A stretch of 64,000 bases of DNA from CAVXUB01 sp963764805 (GTDB lineage Bacteria > Actinomycetota > Acidimicrobiia > Acidimicrobiales > Bog-793), in contig CAVXUB010000001.1 of assembly GCA_963764805.1 (NCBI GenBank), positions 682,001-746,000 of the forward strand, given 5' to 3'. A model generated the notes under the pieces. The model was not told the DNA's origin. It ran no database searches and saw only the letters and a program-made list of their open reading frames with translations. Every line of letters starts with the position of its first letter. Positions within the stretch are counted from its first letter, which is position 1. Below, in pieces: positions 56,771-64,000 of this stretch. Both the position numbers and the translations under genes were made by a program.

Positions 56771-57622
56771 TCAGCCGTGGTACTCGTAGAACCCGGTTCC
56801 GGTCTTGCGGCCGAGCCGGTCGGCAGCCACCATCCGCCGAAGCAGCGGCGCCGGCGCATAGGTCGGCTCCTTGAACTCCTCGTACAGCGCCTCGAGGATG
56901 GCGACGCTCGTGTCCAGCCCGACAAGGTCGAGCAACTGCAGTGGTCCCATCGGGAAGCCGCATCCCCCCTTCATCGCGGCATCGATGTCATCCCTGGTCG
57001 CCACGCCCTCCGAGAGCAGTCTCACGGCATGGTTCAAGTAGGGGAAAAGCAAGGCGTTGACTATGAAGCCCGCCTGGTCCTTGACGGTGACGGGGGTCTT
57101 GCCGCACGACTCGGCGAAGGCACGTGCGACGGCGATCGTCTCGTCCGTTGCCGTGATCGGCCTCACGACTTCGACGAGCGTCATCATCGTGGCCGGATTG
57201 AAGAAGTGGATCCCGCACACACGGTCCGCCCGGTTCGTCTCCATGGCCATCTCCACGACGGGGAGGGTGGATGTGTTGGTGGCGAGGATGGTGTCGCGGC
57301 TGCAAACCCGGTCAAGTTCTCGAAACAAATGCTTCTTCGTGACCAGGTCCTCCACCACGCACTCGATCACGAGGTCGCAGTCGACGAGCGCCGCCAAGTC
57401 GGCCGTGGCGGTGACGCGCGAAAGTGCCGCCGTCGCCTCCTCCTCGGCCAGTCCGCCCTTGGCCACCCTCTTGCCGAGGGCCTTCTCGATCCCGGCGACA
57501 GTCCCGTCGGCGGTCGCCTGCTCCCTGGAGCGGAGGATCACCTCGTGCCCTCCGACTGCTGCGCACTCGGCGATGCCGCCGCCCATGATCCCCGAGCCGA
57601 CGATACCGACACGCTTTACCAT
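56771..57622 (-). CDS. 3-hydroxybutyryl-CoA dehydrogenase
   Basis: NAD(P)-dependent enzyme of 283 residues acting between acetoacetyl-CoA and 3-hydroxybutyryl-CoA. The N-terminal dinucleotide fold is GIVGSGIMGGGIAE, the catalytic His is in GIHFFNPATMM, and the C-terminal dimer domain includes GFIVNALLFPYLNHAV and MGPLQLLDLVGLDT. Length and motifs are standard for FadB2/Hbd. The gene is upstream of ecm on the same strand and close to thiolase, Ccr and the carboxylase, so it likely supplies 3-hydroxybutyryl-CoA to the same pathway. Its divergent neighbour is lhr, 111 nt away. Confidence 0.92.
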   Translation of the reverse strand: MVKRVGIVGSGIMGGGIAECAAVGGHEVILRSREQATADGTVAGIEKALGKRVAKGGLAEEEATAALSRVTATADLAALVDCDLVIECVVEDLVTKKHLFRELDRVCSRDTILATNTSTLPVVEMAMETNRADRVCGIHFFNPATMMTLVEVVRPITATDETIAVARAFAESCGKTPVTVKDQAGFIVNALLFPYLNHAVRLLSEGVATRDDIDAAMKGGCGFPMGPLQLLDLVGLDTSVAILEALYEEFKEPTYAPAPLLRRMVAADRLGRKTGTGFYEYHG

Positions 57623-57733
57623 ACGGCGATGTTACTGATCGGTAATCGAATTTGCTAGACACAGCTCGTTCCCCGGCGTCCAAGCGCCCGAACGGGCGTT
57701 CGTCGGCGAACATCCGGGCGTTACAATCGCCGA

Positions 57734-60700
57734 GTGGCCCAGGTCCAGTTCCACCCTGCCGTGCGCACCTGGTTCGAGCGCAAGTTCCCCGATGGCCCGA
57801 CCGAGGCGCAGGACCTCGGCTGGGCATCCATCGCCCGCCACAGCAACACGCTGATCGCTGCCCCGACCGGCTCCGGCAAGACTCTCGCCGCCTTCCTCGT
57901 CGCCATCGACCAGTGCTACAAGCGGGCCGCTGCCGGTGACTTCGCCGGCGCCGGCGCCGGCACAGAGGTCGTCTACGTCTCCCCGCTGCGGGCTCTAACG
58001 GTCGACATCCATGAGAACCTGGCCGGTCCGCTGGAGGAGATCGCTGCGGTAGCTCGTGAGCTCGGCCTGCCTGCGCCGGAAGTCAAGGTGGCCGTCCGGA
58101 ACGGTGACACCGCCCCCTCGGCCCGGGCGGCGATGCTGCGCAACCCACCCCACATCGTCGTCACCACGCCGGAGTCGCTCTACCTGCTGACCACCTCCGC
58201 CGGCGGCCGCAGGATGCTGGCCACGACGAGGACCGTGATCGTCGACGAGATCCACGCCCTCGCCCGGGACAAGCGCGGCTCGCACCTCGCCATCACGCTC
58301 GAGCGACTGGAGAAGTGCTGCGCCAAGCCGCCCACCCGGATCGGTCTCTCTGCGACGCAGCGCCCGATCGAGACCGTCGCCCGACTCCTCGTGGGAGCCG
58401 GCGCCGATCGCTCGAACCGCGACGGCTCCCCGCTATGCACGATCGTCGACACCGGCCACCGGCGGGCCCTCGACGTGGCGATCGAGCTGCCTGACGACGA
58501 GCTCGGAGCGGTGGCGACCAACGAGCAGATGGCACAGGTGGTGCAGATGATCGCCGACCACGTGCGCGCTCATCGCACGACGCTCGTCTTCGTCAACACC
58601 CGCCGGATGTCCGAGCGGGTGGCGCACTGGCTGGGTGAGATCCTCGGCGACGACGTCGTCTCTGCACACCATGGCTCGCTCTCCATGGAGCGACGGCTGA
58701 AGATCGAGAGCCGCCTGCGGGCGGGCGATCTGCGGGCGCTGGTGGCGACCGCCTCGCTGGAGCTCGGCATCGACGTCGGGCCTGTCGATCTCGTCTGCCA
58801 GATCGGCTCCCCGCGCAGCATCGCGACGTTCCTGCAACGAGTCGGCCGCGCCGAGCACCGCATCTCCGGGGTGCCGAAGGGCCGCCTGTACCCGTTCACC
58901 CGCGACGAGCTGGTCGAGTGCACAGCGCTGCTGGCCGCGGTCAAGTCCGGCCTCCTCGACCAGGTACATCCTCCGGTCGCTCCCCTCGACATCCTCGCCC
59001 AGCAGCTCGTCGCCGAAGTGGCCGCCACCGGGCCGACGAGAAGGCCACCAGCGCCCGACCCGGCGCCGGGCTCGGCAGGGGCACTGGAGGCAGAGGCGAC
59101 GGCCTCGGCCGTCGCGGTGGCGGCGGAACCCCTCTTCGACGTCCCCGACGATCCCGGCCGCTCGGAGGACGAGCTGTTCGACATGGTGCGCCATGCAGCG
59201 CCTTATGCCGACTTGCCGCGGGCCGACTTCGACGAGATCGTCGACCTGATGAGCGAGGGAGTCACCACCGGCCGGGGCAAGCGCGGCGCCCATCTCCACC
59301 GGGACCGGGTGAATGGGGTCGTCCGCCCTCGGCGGGGTGCACGGATCGCAGCGTCGACATCGGGAGGGGCGATCCCGGAGGTGGCCGACTACCGGGTGGT
59401 CCTCGAGCCCGAGGACACCTTCGTCGGCACCGTCAACGAGGACTGGGCAATCGAGAGCATGGCGGGCGACATCTTCCTTCTCGGCAGCCACTCGTGGCGT
59501 ATCAGGCGTGTCGAGAGCGGGACGGTGCGGGTGATCGATGCGGAGGGAGCGCCCCCGACAGTGCCCTTCTGGCTCGGAGAGGCGCCGGCGAGGACCGAGG
59601 AGCTGTCGGACTCGATATCGGAGCTGCGGGCAGGCGTCGACGCTCGGCTGGCAGAGGGTGGCAAGGAGGCGGCGGAGCTGTACGTGCAGGAGACTGCAGG
59701 CGTCAACTCACGCATCGCCGCCGAGGTGGTGGCGTACCTGGGTGCGGCTCGGGTGGCTCTCGGCCTCCTGCCGACCAAGCGGGACATCGTGTTCGAGCGG
59801 TTCTTCGACGACACAGGCGGCATGCAGCTCGTCGTACACGCTCCCTTCGGCGGGCGGGTCAACCGTGGGTTGGGGCTGGCACTCCGCAAGAGGTTCTGCA
59901 GGAGTTTCGACTTCGAGTTGCAGGCGGCGGCGAGCGACGACGCAGTGGTGCTCTCGCTGGGTCCCCAGCACAGCTTCCCCCTCGCCGACGTCGCCAGGTT
60001 CCTCAGCCCCGAGACGATCGAAGAGGTGCTCGCCCAAGCGGTGCTGCCCACGCCGATGTTCGCGGCACGCTGGCGCTGGAACCTGACCAGATCACTGATC
60101 GCACCCCGCTCGCGTAACGGCAAGCGGGTCCCGCCTGCCATCCAACGCATGGAGGCGGACGATCTGATGGCGGCGATCTTCCCCGCCCTCGCAGCGTGCC
60201 AAGAGAACAATGCCGGCACGATCCAGATCCCCGATCATCCCGTCGTGCGCCAGACGATGGCCGATTGCATGGTCGAGGCGATGGACCTGGATGGCCTGCG
60301 AAGCCTGCTCGAGCAGATGAGAGCCGGGACCGTGCGCGCTCACTTCGCCGAGACCGTCGAGCCGTCTCTGCTCGCTCACGAGATCCTGAACGGCAAGCCG
60401 TACACCTTCCTCGACGACGCTCCACTGGAAGAGAGGCGGACGCGGGCGGTCCAGTTGCGGCGAGGCATCCCCCTCGAGGAGCACGACCTATCGCACCTCG
60501 ATCCGGCGGCCCTGGCGCAGGTGCGGGCGGAAGCGGCGGCGGACCCGCGGGACCCCGAGGAGCTGCACGACCTCCTCGTCTCGATGGTGCTCATGGAGCC
60601 GAACGCCACATGGCAGCGTTGGTTCGACTCGCTGATCGTCACCCGCCGCGCATCTGCGGCGGTGCTGAAGCGCGACGACGGGACCGAGGTTCGGCGCTGG

Positions 60701-62239
60701 GTCGCCGCAGAGCGGGCAGGGATGGCGATGGCCTTGTGGCCGGGCTGTTGTTTCGAACCGGATTTGGGGTGGGCGTTGGCGTCCGCCGCCGAGGGTCCCT
60801 CAGCGGCCGACCTGCCCGAGGTAGCCGCCGCCGAAGCCGTTCGGGGACACCTGGAGGTGACGGGACCAACCACCGCCGAGCAGATCGCCGAGGTGATCGG
60901 CGTGCGGCCGGGCATCGTCAACATCGCTGTCGGGCGCCTCGAGGGCGAGGGCTCCGTGCTACGTGGCAAGTTCGAGTCTTCGGCCGGGGAGCAGCTGTGT
61001 TCCCGCCGCCTCCTAGCCCGGGCGCACGGATTGAGCCGCGAGCGCCTGCGCCGCTCGGTCGAGCCGGCCTCCCCGCAATCGTTCGTGCGCTTCCTCCTGG
61101 CGTGGCAGCACGTCGCCCCCGGCAGCCAGCTGCACGGTCCGGGCGGGTTGTCCGAGGTGGTCGAGCAGTTGCAGGGCTTCGAGCTCGCCGTCGGCGCTTG
61201 GGAGGAGTCCGTCCTGCCGGCGCGAGTGTCTGGCTACCACGCCGCTCTGCTGGACGGCCTCTGCCAGCAGGGCGAGTTGGTGTGGGGCAGGGTGTCGGGA
61301 AAGAGAGAAGGCGACGGCGTGCCCCGGCGTTCTGGCTCCTCTCCCTCGCGGGCCACTCCGATCACCTTCGCCCGGCGCGACGACCTGTGGTGGTTGATGG
61401 CTGCCTCGCGGGCGGCGGGTTCCGAAGCCGCCTCGCAGCCCGGCGCAGCGGCAACAGGCGCCACCGCCGAGATCCTGGCCGAGCTCGGTGAGCGGGGAGC
61501 CCTCTTCTTCGCAGACCTAGTGGCGGCGACCAGGCGGCTGCCCCTCGACGTGGCTGAGGCGCTCTGGGACGGTGTGTCCAAGGGACTGGTCACCGCCGAC
61601 GGGTTCCAGGCGGTCCGGGCCTTGCTGGCGGGCAACCTGCAGCGGCCAGCTTCCAGACCCGCCTTCCAGGTGCGCCGGCCGGGCATACCGCGAAAGCCCG
61701 TGCGTCCCGCGCTGTCGGGCGGCCGTTGGTCGATCTTGCGGTCGGACCGACCACTAGGTGGAGACGACATCGATCCCGACGAGCTGGCGGAGGCGGTGGC
61801 GGGACAGCTGCTGTTGCGGTGGGGCGTGGTGTTTCGCGATGTGATCGCACGCGAGTCGATCGTGGTCCCCTGGCGCGACATCCTCTTCGCCCTGCGTCGC
61901 CTCGAGGCCAGGGGCGTGATCAGGGGAGGGCGCTTCGTGACCAGCTACGCGGGGGAGCAGTTCGCCCTCCCGGAAGCAGTCGAGCAGCTGCGGAACATCG
62001 ATCGAGCAGCTCCGGACGGCACGGTCGTCAGGCTCTCTGCAGCAGATCCGCTCAACGTCGCCGGCATCCTCACCCCCGGCAAGCGGGTGCCGGCATTGCG
62101 GACCAACAGGCTCACCCTTCTCGACGGCGTGCCGGTCGAGGACGAGGACGGAGACTCCAAGATGGCGGCACGACGTGGGCCGGCACCATCGGTCCGATCG
62201 CCCACGCACCAACCGCCCGCCGCGCTGACACACGCTTGA
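57734..62239 (+). CDS. lhr: Large ATP-dependent helicase, Lhr family
   Basis: DNA repair helicase of 1501 residues, a single intact frame starting at GTG. Helicase core (1 to about 830): Walker A APTGSGKT at 43-50, DEIH near 170 in VIVDEIHALARDKRG, LVFVNTRRMSER, and motif VI QRVGRAEHR near 368 (usually QRVGRAGH). Then come the Lhr winged helix and beta-barrel (VLEPEDTFVGTVNEDWAIES) and the long C-terminal extension of bacterial Lhr-large proteins, in which uracil-DNA glycosylase activity has been reported. Full length is typical of the actinobacterial type. It ends about 80 nt before the palindromic repeat pair. Confidence 0.95.
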   Translation: MAQVQFHPAVRTWFERKFPDGPTEAQDLGWASIARHSNTLIAAPTGSGKTLAAFLVAIDQCYKRAAAGDFAGAGAGTEVVYVSPLRALTVDIHENLAGPLEEIAAVARELGLPAPEVKVAVRNGDTAPSARAAMLRNPPHIVVTTPESLYLLTTSAGGRRMLATTRTVIVDEIHALARDKRGSHLAITLERLEKCCAKPPTRIGLSATQRPIETVARLLVGAGADRSNRDGSPLCTIVDTGHRRALDVAIELPDDELGAVATNEQMAQVVQMIADHVRAHRTTLVFVNTRRMSERVAHWLGEILGDDVVSAHHGSLSMERRLKIESRLRAGDLRALVATASLELGIDVGPVDLVCQIGSPRSIATFLQRVGRAEHRISGVPKGRLYPFTRDELVECTALLAAVKSGLLDQVHPPVAPLDILAQQLVAEVAATGPTRRPPAPDPAPGSAGALEAEATASAVAVAAEPLFDVPDDPGRSEDELFDMVRHAAPYADLPRADFDEIVDLMSEGVTTGRGKRGAHLHRDRVNGVVRPRRGARIAASTSGGAIPEVADYRVVLEPEDTFVGTVNEDWAIESMAGDIFLLGSHSWRIRRVESGTVRVIDAEGAPPTVPFWLGEAPARTEELSDSISELRAGVDARLAEGGKEAAELYVQETAGVNSRIAAEVVAYLGAARVALGLLPTKRDIVFERFFDDTGGMQLVVHAPFGGRVNRGLGLALRKRFCRSFDFELQAAASDDAVVLSLGPQHSFPLADVARFLSPETIEEVLAQAVLPTPMFAARWRWNLTRSLIAPRSRNGKRVPPAIQRMEADDLMAAIFPALAACQENNAGTIQIPDHPVVRQTMADCMVEAMDLDGLRSLLEQMRAGTVRAHFAETVEPSLLAHEILNGKPYTFLDDAPLEERRTRAVQLRRGIPLEEHDLSHLDPAALAQVRAEAAADPRDPEELHDLLVSMVLMEPNATWQRWFDSLIVTRRASAAVLKRDDGTEVRRWVAAERAGMAMALWPGCCFEPDLGWALASAAEGPSAADLPEVAAAEAVRGHLEVTGPTTAEQIAEVIGVRPGIVNIAVGRLEGEGSVLRGKFESSAGEQLCSRRLLARAHGLSRERLRRSVEPASPQSFVRFLLAWQHVAPGSQLHGPGGLSEVVEQLQGFELAVGAWEESVLPARVSGYHAALLDGLCQQGELVWGRVSGKREGDGVPRRSGSSPSRATPITFARRDDLWWLMAASRAAGSEAASQPGAAATGATAEILAELGERGALFFADLVAATRRLPLDVAEALWDGVSKGLVTADGFQAVRALLAGNLQRPASRPAFQVRRPGIPRKPVRPALSGGRWSILRSDRPLGGDDIDPDELAEAVAGQLLLRWGVVFRDVIARESIVVPWRDILFALRRLEARGVIRGGRFVTSYAGEQFALPEAVEQLRNIDRAAPDGTVVRLSAADPLNVAGILTPGKRVPALRTNRLTLLDGVPVEDEDGDSKMAARRGPAPSVRSPTHQPPAALTHA

Positions 62240-62321
62240 GCCGGGCCCGGGTCGGGTCGGGCGGCGGTCCGCTGACGAACTGACGAGCCTGGTGTCTCTC
62301 GACCGCCTGCCGCGCCCCCTG

Positions 62322-62365
62322 CTGGGTACCTTTTTAGGACACCCCTGTCGGAAAAAAGTACCCAG
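62322..62365. repeat. 44-nt palindromic repeat, copy 1
   Basis: Imperfect inverted repeat: arms of 20 nt around a CCCC loop, with 17 of 20 positions paired. The outer 8 bp (CTGGGTAC against GTACCCAG) are perfect; the inner part is T-rich then AGGACA against TGTC-GG-A6. The 320-nt gap between lhr and the secreted-protein gene has no gene, and the two repeat copies occupy much of it. May act as a bidirectional terminator between convergent genes or be a dispersed palindromic element. Confidence 0.8.
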
Positions 62366-62412
62366 AAGGCGCCTCTTGGGCTGGGGGCGTTCCCGGGGGG
62401 CCGCCTCAGCAG

Positions 62413-62456
62413 CTGGGTACCCTTTTAGGACACGTTTGTCCTAAGAACGTACCCAG
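62413..62456. repeat. 44-nt palindromic repeat, copy 2
   Basis: Second copy, 91 nt start to start from the first and in the same orientation. Arms pair at 17 of 20 positions plus one G-T around a CGTT loop. The same 8-bp ends and the TTTTAGGACA/TGTCC core are kept, while two mismatches sit next to the ends. Compensating differences between the two copies, such as G-C in place of mismatches in the inner stem, suggest that pairing matters. Confidence 0.8.
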
Positions 62457-62559
62457 AACGACGTCCCTGGGCGGGTGGTTGAGCCGAGGTGCCCCTCAGC
62501 CCGCAGCCGAAGCCCGCAAGCCCGCAAGCCCGCAGACGACGCTCAAGCCGGCACGGCGC

Positions 62560-63441
62560 TCAAGTCCGCTTGGCGGGCGAGTAGAGCAGCGTCGTGGCGA
62601 GGTAGTCGTTCGTGTTCTCAGTCTCGCCGCCCCCAAGCGGCGTGCAGATGTCGAAACCGCACGTGTAGTCGAAGTTGATCGGGAACACGACGAAGGCGCA
62701 CATGTTGGGGATGGCGCCTGCCGCGATGTTGGCGGCGCTTGGTGGACAGTCGATGCTCGAGTCGGACGGCGTGAAGGGCGTCGAGGACCCGGTCTCCTCG
62801 ACCGGCCCAGTGAAAGTGCCCCAGCTCGAGTTGGGCCACTTCTCGGTGAATCCGTCCCCCGCCGAGTTGTCCGCCACGCACTGCAGTGTGCCGGGCAGGC
62901 CTCCGAAGATCGACCCCAGCGTTCGCACGGTGGTGCACTGGTTGTAGGAGGTGTGGTGGTAGTCGCTCGCCGTGTTGGGGCCCCGGTTGTAGTCGGTCAG
63001 CACCACGATGTTGTTGAGGTCGCAGTAGGACTGGGCGTTGGCGAGGTCGGTGGCTGCCAGTGTCGAGCAGTAGACGCCGACGACCCAGTAGCCGGCGTTG
63101 CAAGAGCCGAAGAAGACCGGGCAGTCAGCAGTGGTGGTCGGGCAGCTCGAGTTGGACGGGCCGCCCAGCCAGTGGATGTGGTACTTGACGAGCTCGCCCC
63201 CCGTCAGGAGATTGTTGGGCTTGGCTGAGAGCTTCCCGCAAGCCGTGTTGCCGATGCTTACGGCACCTGCCTGCGCCGGCGTAGAGACGGCAGAGACAAC
63301 AGTGGCAGTCGTCACGGCGAACATCGAGATCGCTGCCAGCGAGATGATCCACAACAGGCGCATCGGCTTGCCGATGCGGTGCCGCACGAGGCGAAGACGA
63401 AGCCCCCGGTGCGACCTCCGAGTGGTGCGCGCAAACGCCAT
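62560..63441 (-). CDS. Secreted Cys-rich hypothetical protein
   Basis: Unrecognised exported protein of 293 residues. The ATG giving MAFARTTRRSHRG is the start: AAGGAG lies about 8 nt upstream, and the longer frame beyond has no signal logic. A basic N-terminus and a membrane stretch (about 27-50, LLWIISLAAISMFAVTTAT) form a signal peptide, probably cleaved after AQA. The mature part of about 235 residues has 12 Cys, including TCGFDICTPL near the end, suggesting six disulfides. Tyr/Asn/Ser-rich patches fit a surface protein. No known domain. It is convergent with lhr across the palindromic repeats. Confidence 0.72.
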   Translation of the reverse strand: MAFARTTRRSHRGLRLRLVRHRIGKPMRLLWIISLAAISMFAVTTATVVSAVSTPAQAGAVSIGNTACGKLSAKPNNLLTGGELVKYHIHWLGGPSNSSCPTTTADCPVFFGSCNAGYWVVGVYCSTLAATDLANAQSYCDLNNIVVLTDYNRGPNTASDYHHTSYNQCTTVRTLGSIFGGLPGTLQCVADNSAGDGFTEKWPNSSWGTFTGPVEETGSSTPFTPSDSSIDCPPSAANIAAGAIPNMCAFVVFPINFDYTCGFDICTPLGGGETENTNDYLATTLLYSPAKRT

Positions 63442-63703
63442 GACGATGTCTCCTTCCCCAGCCGCGACGTGCAGGCCGCGGACTCCCCAGTGCCACACGC
63501 AGTGGCCACACGCCAGCGGCCACAACCCAGCTCCGTGATCGTAACCGGGCGAGAAGCGGTTGTCATGCTTAGTTTCCACGCGGTCAGTTTCGCGATCAAG
63601 GCGGAACCGACATCAGACCTCATGACGTGCGAGGCTGTCGGTGCGACCGCGAAACGACCGACGACCGACCACACAACAACCACCACCTCACAAGGGGCTG
63701 ATT

Positions 63704-64000
63704 ATGCGGATCGGAGTACTGACCGGCGGCGGTGACTGCCCGGGACTGAATGCCGCCGTGCGCGCCGTCGTGCGCAGTGCCGAGCACAGGGGGACCGACG
63801 CCGTCGTCGGGTTCCTCGACGGCTGGCGCGGTGTCATCGACAACCGCACGATGGCGCTCGATGTCTCGCGTTGCCGCGGCATCCTGCCGCGTGGCGGCAC
63901 CATCCTCGGCACCTCGCGCACCAACCCCTACAAGGTCGATGGCGGTGCCGCTCGGGTGCACCAGACCCTCGAGGCAGAGAACATCGACGCCCTGGTGGCG
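63704..64000 (+). CDS. pfkA: 6-phosphofructokinase (5' part, cut by window end)
   Basis: The first 99 codons of phosphofructokinase are present and the frame is open to the edge. It begins RIGVLTGGGDCPGLNAAVRA (nucleotide/phosphate-binding loop), followed by GFLDGWRGVID and GGTILGTSRTNPYK. These match the actinobacterial PFK group that includes ATP- and PPi-dependent enzymes; the residues that separate them lie beyond the window. The ATG is preceded by AAGGGG with 7 nt spacing. It is divergent from the secreted-protein gene across about 260 nt with no other gene. Confidence 0.93.
   Translation, partial: MRIGVLTGGGDCPGLNAAVRAVVRSAEHRGTDAVVGFLDGWRGVIDNRTMALDVSRCRGILPRGGTILGTSRTNPYKVDGGAARVHQTLEAENIDALVA

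Noticed and set aside
62240..62559. Small gene in the lhr-downstream gap
   Set aside because: No frame with a plausible start and ribosome site; the space is taken by the palindromic repeats and low-complexity GC-rich sequence.

Overview
The window is high-GC DNA from an actinobacterium, most likely a relative of Acidimicrobiia. This rests on an Lsr2 nucleoid protein, a MarP-type membrane protease, a deazaflavin (F420)-type nitroreductase-like protein, a group of ethylmalonyl-CoA pathway genes, many GTG starts, and secreted proteins built from GYW-type and Cys-paired repeats. The class is an inference from gene content; no rRNA is present. The sequence reads as ordinary chromosome: housekeeping genes mixed with envelope and secreted proteins. 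No phage genes, transposase or CRISPR array were found.

Layout. 0.1-4.5 kb: peroxiredoxin, F420-type nitroreductase-like protein, lipoprotein and a large GT-C/YfhO-like membrane protein. 4.5-7.1 kb: a VOC protein and the aspartate pathway genes lysC and asd. 7.2-13.6 kb: two cyclophilins, an S51 peptidase, an MBL-rhodanese protein, a SixA-like phosphatase, a VIT1-like transporter and MarP. 13.7-19.7 kb: GH15 trehalase/glucoamylase, zinc glucose dehydrogenase, MBL hydrolase, cupredoxin lipoprotein and HtrA. 19.7-24.2 kb: pyrF, a DinB-like protein, a broken UGT-like glycosyltransferase, a lipoprotein, an unusual Lsr2 and a GNAT. 24.1-33.5 kb: a secreted protein with 14 Cys-paired repeats, a lower-GC stretch with two badly frameshifted genes, tRNA-Ser(CGA), and a very large secreted subtilase-like protein that appears catalytically degenerate. 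33.6-45.0 kb: tadA, argS, a secreted AlkP-superfamily protein, an epimerase, a Ser/Thr kinase, an orphan HTH protein and a DUF1206 membrane protein. 45.1-49.7 kb: tRNA-Ser(GGA), SRP RNA, dnaX, ebfC, recR and an AbiEi/DUF559-type protein. 49.7-57.6 kb: carbon-assimilation cluster. 57.7-64 kb: a 1501-residue Lhr helicase, a pair of 44-nt palindromic repeats, a Cys-rich secreted protein and the start of pfkA.

How the genes work together. The clearest functional group is 49.7-57.6 kb: beta-ketothiolase, crotonyl-CoA carboxylase/reductase, ethylmalonyl/methylmalonyl-CoA epimerase, acyl-CoA carboxylase beta with a small epsilon-like subunit, a MeaA-type ethylmalonyl-CoA mutase and 3-hydroxybutyryl-CoA dehydrogenase. 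Together they cover most of the upper ethylmalonyl-CoA pathway for acetyl-CoA assimilation. The dnaX-ebfC-recR order with the upstream SRP RNA is a conserved bacterial arrangement.

Quality warning. At least 15 genes are interrupted by single-base frameshifts while the protein continues cleanly in another frame. Several are essential (asd, dnaX). The shifts cluster at about 45.9-54.4 kb and 26.5-28.8 kb, and several look like homopolymer under-calls, so most are probably consensus errors rather than real pseudogenes. I give full gene spans across the shifts.
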